Source: Icerya purchasi
Lineage: Eukaryota; Arthropoda; Insecta; Hemiptera; Monophlebidae
Length of the DNA stretch: 64,000 nt
Reading direction: 5' to 3'
Assembly (NCBI GenBank): GCA_039619475.1
Contig: CM077115.1
Coordinates: forward strand, 534,844,315 to 534,908,314
This document shows positions 35,279 to 45,693 of the stretch, in pieces. A program made the position numbers and the translations under genes. Each line of letters starts with the position of its first letter. Within the stretch, counting starts at the first letter, position 1. The notes under the pieces were generated by a model. The model did no database searches. It worked only from the letters and a program-made list of their open reading frames with translations, and was not told the origin of the DNA.

Positions 35279-36965
35279 CAGGGGTGGATCCAGAAGGACA
35301 TTGGGGGGGGATTATATAATTACGTAAAATCTTGTACGGTAGGCCGTAGATTTGAGAAATACCCCTTGTTTCATAAAGAAAATCAAACAGCGACCTTTAT
35401 AGAAATTTAAAAATGTTTTAAAAAGACGTAATTATTACAATTTAATTTAAATTTAGTTTTACTTTTAGGTGAAAAATAAAACGAAATTATAACATTCTAG
35501 TTCTAAAATGGTAGTTTCGAAATAGTATAATGTCCTTTGTCAATCTCCCTTATTTCACTTTTAATTTCGCCGATCTCTGCCATCCTCCAAATACGTTTAC
35601 TGTTTCTACGTTCTCTAAATTTCTTCTATACACCCTAATCAGACAGGAATTCCGCAGTTTTATCAATTCTCAATTTCCTTCGCATGCAACCGTGTTTCCA
35701 GATGGTTCGAAGAGGCCGGATGGTGTCGGTGCCTCTTTTGTCCTCTCAGATTTTGGATTTTCAGAATCTTTTCGCTTGCCTCCTTTCTGTTCTACATTCA
35801 TAAACGTATTAATGACTATCCTACGTTTCATTATTTTCATTTCCTCCAATCACCTTTCCTTTGGTTATATCTGACTCCATAATCGTCCTTTAATTCATTC
35901 TCCACAACCTGATCATTCCTGTGATTTTATCATACTCCGCACACGCTCACTTATCCACGTTCTTTCTTCCCTTCATTCTATTTATATGGATATTTACTGC
36001 GGGCTCCTAGTCATTCGGGAATTTTCGATAATGAAGTAGCTGCTATTCTTTGGTACTCGGGTTGCTGCCTTTTTTCACTTCTTCTTTAAAAAAGTCCCAT
36101 CGGCCAATCTCCTTCGGCTGTGCAAAGGTTTTCATCTAAGACTTTGGTATCGGATATGTACGTCTCCTCTTTCTCTAACAATTGTCCGTCGTTCTTTTGT
36201 TGTTGTCTCCGTTTTTCGCTTGAGCTTTAACCATTCACTTCCCGTTTTCGTTTTTCGTTGATTGCCTTTCCATATTGTCCTCTCCATTCAAATGAAGAGC
36301 ATGTTTGCGATGCGGACCATGTGTTTATTAAGTGTTCATCTCTTTCTGCTGAGTGCTCTGTTTTCTATTCCATTTTATTGATACTCGGTCTTCCTACTCC
36401 ATATTGCGCCTCTTAAGTTCTATTTTTTCCCTCTTCACAGATCTTTTTTTTTTTTTTTTGGGCGTCGAAAATTCAACCCATCGACAATGCTCTTCACAGA
36501 TTGTTCCTATTGTTTGTTCCTTTCTCCTAACAATATCTGACCGTATCGAGATGTAATTGACTCCTTCCTATTCTAATTGTTTCTGGGTAAAGGTCCCCGG
36601 TTGACGAGTCCAAAAAAAGAAGAAAAAAGAAATAAAAAGAAGAAAGATAGTATTTATTAGACTTTACTTCTTTTTTATTTTTGTTACTAATCCGATCCGA
36701 ATTCTTTGTTCATGAGCAAGTAAAAAAAAAAAATATATATATATTTCTGATTGAACTCTATTTTTAATTAAAATTACAAAATAAAAATGGCAAAAGATCG
36801 ACAACAGTTGTGTTTAAAATAAAATAAAAACGTAACATTAACAGTTTTACTAGAAAATAGTATTAAATATTAATTATTAAAATCCGTAAGTAAAATTCAT
36901 ACAAATTTTTTATAGCAAGTTGCTCTGTTATAACAAATTTTTTCATAGAGGCTTTGGTTCTTGAG
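35279..36965. mobile_element. hAT-type MITE, family A, copy 2, inverted and split
   Basis: Left part 35279-35525 starts CAGGGGTGGATCCAG. Right part is about 36640-36965 and resumes the family sequence (for example AATCCGATCCGAATTC and the TAAAATCCGTA word). Together they match the other two copies in reverse orientation. The gap between the parts is filled by a LINE. The far terminal repeat is lost near 36965, where unrelated GGGGGAGAGGTCACGT follows. Confidence 0.7.
35526..36640 (+). mobile_element. I/R1-type LINE, RNase H to poly(A), inserted in hAT MITE
   Basis: Plus-strand YFTFNFADLCHPPN and VFPDGSKRPDGVGASFVLSD (RNase H start, with FTDG altered to FPDG) are followed by broken text. A C-terminal DADHVFIKCSSLSAE block lies near 36310, then GLPTPYCAS. 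The end is an A-rich tail at 36611-36640. The 5' truncation falls just before RNase H. Flanking sequence on both sides is the same MITE, so this insertion is younger than that MITE copy. Confidence 0.75.
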
Positions 36966-36992
36966 GGGGAGAGGTCACGTTATATATAAGTA

Positions 36993-37348
36993 CAGTAGAG
37001 TTTCGTTAATCCGGACTTGCGGGGACCCGGACCTGTCCGGATCATCGAAAATCCGGATTAAACGGAATCACAAATTAAAATGTGTCAGAAATAAGTTTTA
37101 TAGGTAAAATACAAAATTTGAATGATTAAAAACCAACGTTTCTTCATTTTAAAGTGTGCATGTTCTTAAGAAAGTTATTTACATGAAAAACAATATGCAT
37201 GTACTATGTATTGTACACATGTATGTGATTTACATCTGCCATGCGTTCCAGACGCTTGAGATTTTTTTCCCTTTTTTTATTTGTTTTGATTCGTCCGAAG
37301 TAACCGGATGCCTGGACTAGCGCGCACCGGATTAGCAAGACTCTGCTG
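36993..37348. mobile_element. pogo-type MITE, 356 bp, with preserved empty site elsewhere
   Basis: The left end CAGTAGAGTTTCGTTAATCC and the complement of the right end (CAGCAGAGTCTTGCTAATCC) are terminal inverted repeats flanked by TA. The flanks ATAAG-TA and TA-GTATAGTGTAGAAAT equal the uninterrupted sequence ATAAGTAGTATAGTGTAG at 44506-44523. This confirms both boundaries and the TA duplication. No ORF. Confidence 0.85.
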
Positions 37349-37460
37349 TAGTATAGTGTAGAAATATCATTAAATGTAAGAAAACTCGCCGACAAACGTA
37401 TAGCTTGACGAAAATATATGTAAATAGTGATAAATATATATATTACGAAAAAAAAAAAAA

Positions 37461-38565
37461 AAAAATTATAGATAAATAACTAATTCGTTTTTATTTAGTT
37501 AGTGTTCATTTAAAGTGTTTTTTTACATCATATTTAGTGAATATTAAGTGCAAAAATAAGAACGTTTAAATGGAATTTTGTAGATCCTATGGGTACTAGT
37601 TGTAAGAAAAAACCAGTGGCAAATATATTCTTAAAAATATTTGTAACATCATTTATAGAAGTTGCATTATTATTTTCAATATTTGCGAAGTAAAATTTGA
37701 ATACAATATATAATTTGTATAATTATAGATATTATATTTTATGTCAGTGTTTTTATAATTCTATATAGACATTATATAAATATCACAACATAAGCTTATC
37801 TTCAAATTTTATAATTATAACTATCCTCTCCGCTCACCATTTTTCGGTTACTAACTTAATGACTTCTGATATCATTGATATTATTTAAGATGTTATTTTT
37901 AATGTGCTTGGAATAATTTATCAAAAATTTAATGCCTCATTATCAGTGGTTTGTGTAATTAACATTTTACAGTATAGCAAATAAATTATGTTTTTAATTA
38001 TTTTATTATTTCAGAATATTTTAAAAAAAAAAAGAATGTTGTTTGCCTGTTTTTCTAAGTGTTAAAAAGACGGTCAAAATGATATAAAATCAAACACAAC
38101 TTGCCTCAACCGTATTATAAAAAATATTATTTAGAAGGTAGGTTTTTAAAGTTGGATATAAAAAGTTAAACTATTAACTTTAGGGGAGTAGCAAAATATT
38201 TCGTTATCAGACTGGACTTTTTACTTATGTTCGATATTTACTTTAAAGAAAGAAATTTTATTTTTCAACTTATACGGCTGATACGAAATCCAGCTACAGC
38301 TTCTAAAATAGTATAGAGCGAATTGAGTGAACAAGAACATAAAGGTTAATTAATATACAGACAGGGCAGGTTCCGAACTTCACAGAGCTTTTGAGCATGT
38401 AATTTATAATACACTGAGGTGAATCTGTTAAATTGTACGACTACTTATAATTATTTAATTTGTTTCACTGATCCGAAGAATGGGGAGGGGCATGACCTAG
38501 AACTCCTTCCACCAAAATATATGTTAAATTTATGAAGCAAATGTATGAATTGCACAGCATATTAA
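37461..38565. other. AT-rich interval, no gene seen
   Basis: About 1.1 kb between the LINE tail and the piggyBac left end. No coding motif, repeat boundary or RNA gene was recognised. The TTAA target of the piggyBac element is at 38562-38565. Confidence 0.5.
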
Positions 38566-39599
38566 CCCCCAGATACCACCACACGGGTGCAAATCTGGCA
38601 AGCCAAAAAATTCAAATGCTTCCCGCTCTTAAGAAACAAACTATGAGGCGCCCTCTTATGTATTACAATTATATCCCTTCATGGGAGGAACCATTGGGCT
38701 ATTGCTTGGCGTCGGTCGCTTAACAACAGTCGTTCTGTAGCGAGCGTTGGAAAAGTGTGCGAAGCCACTTTTGCACCCTTGACTAACAAAAGCGCAACAG
38801 ATGCTTTTGATGAAAAATGTCACGCGATTAACTCGAAGCATTAGACGCTAGCCTCTCAATTTTTTTTACAAGCGAGGATCAATAAGTTAAGACTCGCGCC
38901 TAGTTTCTACCTAAATTAACGTGTACAACTCCCCACTCCAACTTAAATAAACCCAATTTTCATTCTCTATCCCTCGTGAAAGAATGAAACCGGTATCACC
39001 GTGTTTGGTTCGTTTACAGTGTCCGTTTGAAATGGAGTGTCTTGTGTGAATAAGTCATCCAAAACATTGAGAGGCGAAGTGTAGTGCGGTTTTTGTGGTC
39101 AAAAATCATAATCACACTGAAATTCATCGACAAATATGTGATGTGCATGGTAATAAAGAAATTTCCAGACCCACATGGTGTTCAAATGGTGCTCCGTATG
39201 CTCAAGGAAGGACGAGATTACGATGAAGCGCGCAGCGGACGGCCGCCAACTTCGCACCCAGCTGCAAATGTTAAGCGCGTTGAATCTTTCATTATTTCGG
39301 ATGATCGCCCATGGGTATCCGATCATTTAAAAGCAGCCCTGGGATGAGAGAGTTTCGCGAACGACGAAGAAGTGTAGAATTTCGTCGTGAATTGGTTAGC
39401 CGAAGCTGGAGGACGGATGATCTTCAAACAAGGTAACAAAAAAAATTGGTATCATGTTACGACAAGTGCTTGAATATTTTAGGTGAATACGTCGAAAAAG
39501 AGAGAAAATATTGTAGATTTGAAAAATATTAAATACTAGCTGTGCCCGCGACGTTGCTCGCGTGAATTGTGATTCTAAAAAATTACTTTATTTGTTAAA

Positions 39600-40049
39600 T
39601 TACACTCGCGCGGAATTCAGTTCATGACTGTGTAGGAGTATCAGTAAATGATTATTTGTCAAAAGATTTTTTATTGACCGTGGCCGTTCGTGAATATTGG
39701 GGAGACTAACTTTTCCAGAAGCACAGCACATACCATTAGGTTCATTGGCCCATTTTTTGGCAGAACACTTGGAGCAGATCTTATTCATGGCTCCAATTTG
39801 GACGGAAGACTGTTGAGCATAATCAATCTGTGGATCGTATCTGAAAGCCGATCTGTTACTGTGAGCTAAAACTCGATTTGCGAACTCTAGTCGTTGACGT
39901 CTGTTGTCTTTCTCTCTGATCTCGAAGGCGTTGGAAACTCTCAGAGCTCGATTCTCTAGTGCGAGTTTGTATATTTCTAATATTTTGCTCTTCAAGCCGC
40001 TGCGAACGTTCGATACTCGACTCTCACGCGGTACTTGAGAGGTTCTCAA
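39600..40049 (-). pseudogene. Truncated Helitron protein N-terminal fragment
   Basis: The frame has ENRALRVSNAFEIREKDNRR, the degenerate repeat region before the N-terminal domain, then ICSKCSAKKWANEPNGMCC and GKVSLP. This is the Cys-x-x-Cys ... Cys-Cys ... Gly-Lys-Val segment that opens Helitron-like N-terminal domains. No Rep HUH motif or helicase domain follows; the frame stops 30-40 residues later. So the element keeps only a decoy-sized piece of the Rep-helicase. The start is arbitrary because the 5' side lies in the tandem repeat. Confidence 0.65.
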
Positions 40050-40228
40050 ATTTTGTTCAGCAAGCCGCTGCGAACGTTCGATACTCGACTCTCACGCGGT
40101 ACTTGAGAGGTTCTCAAATTTTGTTCAGCAAGCCGCTGCGAACGTTCGATACTCGACTCTCACGCGGGACTTGAGAGGTTCTCAAATTTTGTTCAGCAAG
40201 CCGCTGCGAACGTTCGATACTCGACTCT
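39994..40228. repeat. 68-bp tandem repeat, about 3.4 units, inside the Helitron
   Basis: Units start at 39994, 40062, 40130 and 40198 with AAGCCGCTGCGAACGTTCG and are nearly identical. The unit encodes (minus strand) a Leu-Arg-Thr-Ser-Gln-Val-Pro-Arg-Glu-Ser-type peptide, but 68 is not a multiple of 3, so each added copy shifts the frame. The repeat seems to derive from the Helitron protein's own repetitive N-terminal coding sequence. Confidence 0.95.
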
Positions 40229-40858
40229 CTGGCATGCGATTGCTACACGTATTCTCTCTGACCTGCAAGACGATTTTCAGTTTCTGATGAAGATTCTCCA
40301 TTACGACTTATTTTTGATGCCCTCGCCTGGAAACTATTTCTAGAAAGTTGAGATCTTAATCTTTTGGGCATTTTGTACCTTTTACAAAAGAGATAACGGT
40401 AACGCTCGAAAATTTTCATTCCTTACGTTCACACACTATTTCCATTGGTGATGAGCTTGTAAACGATGCTAAGGCGATCTTTATCCGAATTTCCATTTCC
40501 CCATGGTAATTAACATTGATATTTTAATGTTTTATAAAAAAAGTTTTTGCAGCGCACGCGATGTAAGGAATTGTTTAGGTCATTTTTTTACACCTCGAGT
40601 TACATTATTGGACTTTTAGTAAGGATCGCTAATTTTTTTGAAAATATAATATAGCCTATGTCACCCGGAGATAGTGTAGCTTCCCGATGGTGAAAGAATT
40701 TTTCAAATCGGCCCAGTAGTTTCGGAGCCTATTCAATGTAAACAAACAATCAAATATTTCCTCTTTATAATATTAGTATAGATATTTTTTACGATTTTTT
40801 GTTTTTTTTTAATCGCGAAGTGTACTTACTTATTGATCGTCCCTCGGATAATATTCTT

Positions 40859-41187
40859 GATCAGGCCGGAATCAACGCTTTTATTTTGTATAATTTAAAT
40901 GCCGCGAAGGAAAGGGTTAAATAGACAGGATTTTTTAAAAACATTGGCATACGGACTAGTTGAAATCAACTGAGCCGGCGCTTAGATTTGAAAAAGAAAA
41001 TAGCTAAACTTTTATAGAAGACGAAATCGATCCCGTCGTCGATTACAATATTACAAGGGAAAGCACACGGGCCAAAGTGTGCTATGTAATGGATAAGTAC
41101 AAGAGGCAACGCACTCTTCGACGCATCTGCGACCAGCATAGAAGTGGTGTTTGTATCGAATACGTGAATAATTTTGATAAGTCATGA
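40859..41187 (+). pseudogene. piggyBac transposase C-terminal relic
   Basis: Plus-strand pieces: NILDQAGINALILYNLNAAK, then (shifted) FLKTLAYGLVEIN, and a Cys-containing end CYVMDKYKRQRTLRRIC with GVCIEYVNNF before TGA at 41185-41187. The order matches the end of piggyBac transposases, from the LD-x-AG-x-NA-x-x-Y-x-LN block to the C-terminal Cys-rich domain. Several stops break it. It starts exactly at the right edge of the mariner, which therefore inserted inside, or at a deletion edge of, this gene. Confidence 0.7.
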
Positions 41188-41809
41188 ATTCGTAATGTTT
41201 TTTTTTTTTTGCAATAAATTCATTTATTTTTCCTTGAAATTTTTTTTCACTTCCTCTAATTTACCCTATTTTCAAAATTCTCTTAAAAATATTTATAATG
41301 AAATTATTTGAATGAACTTTTTTTTCCCAGTTAATACAACTATTCAGCTGTATTATCCCGTTGGTTGTACTTAAATATCTGTATTTTTAACAAAATTATA
41401 ATTTTTTTGCAAAAAATTTTTTTTTAAAAAAGTTTATGGGAAAGCCGTTTTATTTTTTACCACGATAATTGAAAATTTGGTTTCATCTCATTCAGTTACG
41501 TTGTATGTTATCGCGTTTAATTATTTCAGCGGAGCGGCTGTAGTGAGATTATTCCGATTATTTTCATTTATTGTTTGTCTTATCAGTATTTATGATTAGT
41601 GTTTGTCTAATCGTTCTATTATTTAATTCTGTGTTTTATTTCGCAGTCGTAAATTACAATAGTTTCGTTTCACTAATTTACGTTGTCTGGCTTTTAATTT
41701 TTGTATGTACATATTTAAAGCCGCCTTTTAATTGGCATTTGCAACCTTTCTTTTACGTGTTTATATTTAATTTAAGTTTTATTTCCTCCCGCATCATCAT
41801 AAGCACGAG

Positions 41810-43780
41810 TGTAGGGAATCATCGTCGTAACGTTGGTTCCCCACTAGGCGCCAGTCGGGTGGAATAAAACTCCACCCCCCCACCCGATATTTCTCCTCAC
41901 ACCTCCGCGCCATCAACGTTGTCTAAACCCATCATTAGATCAACATGCAACCAAGAGATTATGTCTATCACATCCCAATCCACCAATAATACAGTTAATT
42001 TTCTAGTGCTATTCTTTCAGCACTTTCTCTGTCATCTCCTCCAGTTCATATTTCTCCGAGCAAGACGCAATACCTCTTCCTTATGGTGGAATAACGATTG
42101 TAAAATAGCTCATGACCAATGTACGGCATCCTATAACATCTTTCGCTCTTGCTCATCTTTGTCTAATTTTCTCGTTTATAAAAGGGCTAACGCGAGAGCC
42201 AGGTATATTTACAAAACTGTCAAGAAAAATTCCTGGAGGAAATTCTGTTCATTTTTTTCCCGAACCGCTTCTCTGTCTAAGGTCTGGGAAATAGCTAAAT
42301 CGTTTAGAGACTCACAGTACAATTCCTCATCTGGCCCTAATCTCTCTAAAGACTAACTTGTCCCGTTTATCGACTCTATTGTTCCGCCCTATGTTCCGAA
42401 TTTTAACGAAGTCTCAGCCACCCCTACTACATACACTACTGGTCCACATTTTCTAACTTCCGTCTTGAACATTAGCGAGCTTCAAAGAAATCCTCCAACT
42501 CTGCTCCTGGTATTGATCGTATTTCTTTCTTAATCCTTAAAAACCTTTCCGATTCTTCCCTCAACAGCCTCCTCAATATCTTTAACTTCTTTATAAATTC
42601 AAGTTATGTCCAAGAATCCTGGAATTCCTTTATCATTATTCCTATTCCCAGGAGGAATTCATTCGCTTCCCAAGCCATTTCCCCTGTCCCTTGTATAAGG
42701 AAACTCTTCGAGAGTATCCTGAACAGGCAACTTGTTTGATGGCTGGCGCATAACAACTTGCTTCCTAGGCTTTCGTCCGGGGTTGGATTCTCCCGATTCC
42801 ATTAGTCTTCTTCTTGCTGATATTTATAATTCTTTCATCAACAAAAATTATACTATTGCCTCCTTCGTTGATGTCTCCAATGCGTTCAATAACGTTCACC
42901 TCTCTACGCTGCGGGACAAGATGCTCTCTATTAATATTCCTCCACAGTTTACCTCATTTATTGTTAATCTTTTTCAAAATAGAACCGTGCAACTATCTAC
43001 TCCTGTCTACTCCACTTCACGGGAAGTATTTCAGGGTCTACTGTAGGGCTCCTGCCTTAGCTCTACCTTTTTTAATATTTATATCTCTAACATAGCTCGC
43101 TTCCTCTTAAATCATCTTCCCTATACTTTGCCGATGATATCGTTCTATATTCCACTTCTAGGATCATTTCAGAAGCTAATGCTGACGTAAACGATTCTCT
43201 TATTTCTTTAGAAGCCGCCCTTTCCAATATTAGTCTTTCCATTTCTCCGGCGAAGTCTTCATGTGTTGTTTTTACTTTGCGTCCTTATAATCCATCTTCA
43301 ATAATCCTGTCCGTAAATAACTGCGCTATCCTTCTTGCCTCATTCTTCTGCTACTTAGGCATCTTTCTTAACAACCGTCTTACTTTTCAGGAACATATAA
43401 AATACTTATTCAAATCTGTTTCTAAAAAGCTAAACCTCCTCAAAGCTCTTTCCCCGTGACTTGGTGGTGGTGGTGGTGGGGGGGAGAGATCCTTGTATTC
43501 TTATTATGCTGTATAAATCTATTATCCGTTCAAAGTTTGTACAGTAGTACTTCCTGCATAACTCTTTCCAAACTGAATCCGGTCAACTTCTGAAACTCGG
43601 TTTGCCTACTCCATACAGTGCTTCTTTTATTCTTTCACTTCCATCTCCGGCAATCCATTCCTATTATAGCGCTCTTCATTGCTTCTATCTCCAGTAATAT
43701 TCAATTTCTCTTCCTCTCTACCACCGACGCAACCTAATGCTGGATAATGCCCTCGATTGGCGATCCCAAAAAAAAAAAAT
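41810..43780 (+). mobile_element. I/R1-type LINE, post-endonuclease to RT, with internal deletion
   Basis: Plus-strand: SSLWWNNDCKIAHDQC and KRANARARYIYKTVKKNSWR (linker, 42.08-42.23 kb), FLGFRPGLDSPDSISLLLAD, IASFVDVSNAFNNVHLS (RT A-block), VFQGLLQGS-type text, YTFADDIVLYST (catalytic Y-ADD block with Tyr altered to Phe, near 43127), and SFFCYLGIFLNNRLTFQEHI (thumb). It then jumps to a C-terminal LPTPYSASFILSL piece near 43600, so RNase H is deleted. An A-run at 43768-43778 is the tail. A hairpin GGGTGGA-ataaaac-TCCACCC lies near 41859-41879 at the 5' side. Confidence 0.75.
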
Positions 43781-44173
43781 AAAAATTCAAATTTAACATC
43801 ATTCTGACATAATATTTAGATTCCTAAGGAAATTTTACATTAGATTCATCATATTTTTAGTTAATTCTTAATGCTAATTTGTGGGCGATACACACGGTCA
43901 AAAAAGTGAAAACCACATTTGCACCCGTGCGGTATCACATCACTGGACAGAGATGTGGTATCTAGGGGTTAAAAAGTAAATTTTTGAAATTGAAATTATG
44001 ACCATAAAATTTTTGTTTTTAAAATAATGTGTTTAAAAAATATTATATCAAATAGAATATGATAGAGAATAATAAATAATATTATGCGGATAACTTAAAA
44101 TAAATGTTAAAAATATATATATAAATATGTAAGTATATATATATGTATATATTACAGCCGCCTACTAATCATA

Positions 44174-44612
44174 CCTGGAGCAAACAAACAAATACGTTAT
44201 AACACTCAGTTGTAAAATGCCTAAAGAAATAATAGAGGAGGAAGAAATTGGAGCGAAAAAAAGAAAAATAAAGGAATGGTTGCAGAGTGAAGGAAATATA
44301 GGAATAATAATAGTAAGCATTAAATAATAAAAAAGGGTACGGAAATAGTGGCAAACAAAAGTGATAACAAAGGGGAAGGAAAAGGAATGGAAAAAAATAA
44401 AACAAAATAAATAATAGATTAGTAATAGCTAAGTAAGAAATAAGGAAAAACAGGATAAGTCTGTAATAAAATATTTGCGCAGCGGTAAGTAGGTATGTAT
44501 AGAATATAAGTAGTATAGTGTAGAAATCATTAGATGTAAGAAAACCCGTCGACAAGCGAATAGCTTGACGAGAAAATATGTAAATATTGATAAATATAGA
44601 TATATTTAAAAA
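44174..44612 (+). mobile_element. LINE family 2, 3' UTR copy
   Basis: This is a 5'-truncated copy of only the 3' end. It matches 34720-35050 and then 37349-37440 nearly base for base, ending GCTTGACGAGAAAATATG plus an A-run. It lacks both inserts found in the 32.2-37.5 kb copy and so shows the ancestral arrangement. Minus-strand reading frames over it are reverse images of purine-rich sequence. Confidence 0.75.
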
Positions 44613-45693
44613 AAAAAGAACAAGTTGCAGTGGGATACAATTTTATTTTTTCCCCTCATTTGTTCTTGGGCCAATGTCCTTGTAGACAAATCTATAAAAA
44701 AAAAATTGTATAACGTCTTATTTTATTGCAAACTCATTCATTTTAGTATTTTGGTTAGGAGTTAGTTGTGTCATACGCAATATAAATTTTTACATAGAAC
44801 TGTAATAAATTAGTTTTATCAGAGAATTAATAAATTCCAAATAGAAAGAATAAATAGTAGTTTTGATTCATTAATTTCTAATTTTTTAAATATTATAATT
44901 TTGTGGATGTTGGTAGTCGTTTGATATTTAATAATACTGATGAATGTATCTAAACTAATATTTGTTATTCACATATTGGGTACAACACTGGCGGCTGCTA
45001 ATATTTTCTTCATTTACTACTATGCACATTAGCATGTAAATGATTTTTTTAAATGTATGTGCTTTCAAGATTTATTAATATTTTAAATTTGTGTTAATTT
45101 AAACATATGTTTTAAGTATGTCTGAAGAAACACAAAATCAAAAATCGTAAAAATATTTTGACTGACAATGTAGAAGGGGATATTACAGACTAACGTTTAA
45201 AGATACTACTTATTGATTATATCAACTCTGAACTTATAAGCCGATTTTCAAAATACGGACATGAAAATATTATAAATTTGTTTGACCGCTGATTTATAAA
45301 TGTAAAAAAAAATTAAAATTTAGGTGACATTTTACAAGTAACTAAGATTTATCATAATGATTATTGACATTTGCGTCATTAAGGGGAGAACTGTGTAATT
45401 TTGGAAGCAACAAAATTCATTTCTACCTACTCGAACAGATACGCTTTTAGAGACGTCCCTGTTTCCAAAATTAAAACTCTCTTGAAAATTCTTGGTACAT
45501 TACCTGTTCCTACATATTTTTGTTTAAACAAATTTTTCGGGGCTTAAATTAATAAAAATTGATTTAAAGAGCACTATGATGGGGGTGCAAAAAAATTAAA
45601 TGAATTGGCAGCTTTATATTTTTTGAATGAAATACCAATTATTCTAGAAGAAATAATTAATGAACCATTATGTCCTAGATGTGTATCATAAAT

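Larger units (their letters stand above)
32205..37460 (+). mobile_element. LINE copy (family 2) with nested insertions
   Basis: RT remnants on the plus strand include ENYRPVAIINVLAIIVEK-type text near 33115, RTQCGFQKGGKSTWKALGEF (33220), ITLIDLTRAFET (33330) and VVPQGS (33490). Stops are many. The 3' UTR (34.72-35.05 kb) matches 44174-44520 closely, and the last 110 bases with a poly(A) tail are at 37349-37460, matching 44511-44612. Between them is a 1.9-kb insert (35055-36980) plus a pogo-type MITE. A foldback MITE also sits at 32742-32993. The 5' boundary is uncertain and may continue left of the adjacent LINE. Confidence 0.65.
39536..40782 (-). mobile_element. Helitron, complete-ended, non-autonomous, 1.25 kb
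   Basis: Read on the minus strand the 5' end is TCTATACTAATATTATAAAG and the 3' end is GGGCACAGCTAG, giving the Helitron TC...CTAG signature. A perfect 5-bp stem hairpin (CGCGA-GCAACG-TCGCG) lies about 10 bases before the 3' end. The flanking bases are A and T, as expected for insertion in AT without duplication. Sub-terminal sequence AATCGGCCCAGTAGTTTCGG (plus strand) is typical of widespread insect Helitrons. It carries a truncated Helitron reading frame and a 68-bp tandem array. Confidence 0.85.
38869..40858 (+). mobile_element. mariner deletion derivative split by a Helitron
   Basis: The ends share GAGG-ATCAATAAGT (left) and GAGGGACGATCAATAAGT (right, inward), next to TA. Plus-strand coding pieces are an N-terminal helix-turn-helix region (KEGRDYDEARSGRPPTS near 39210, EIHRQICDVHG near 39125 in another frame) and, after a deletion of the catalytic core, a C-terminus KCLNILGEYVEKERKYCRF ending in TAA near 39530. 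The Helitron then interrupts it at 39536. The remaining 3' region resumes at 40783. Confidence 0.65.
38566..43968 (+). mobile_element. piggyBac-type element, TTAA-flanked, internally deleted, holding three later insertions
   Basis: The left end CCCCCAGATACCAC and the complement of the right end CCCCTAGATACCAC are both directly flanked by TTAA (38562-38565 and 43969-43972). Both ends share a subterminal CACGGGTGCAAAT word. A plus-strand transposase C-terminal relic lies inside, at 40859-41187. The mariner derivative, its Helitron and the I-type LINE take up about 3.9 kb of the 5.4 kb. That leaves about 1.5 kb, too short for a whole transposase, so the N-terminal part was lost by deletion. Confidence 0.75.
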
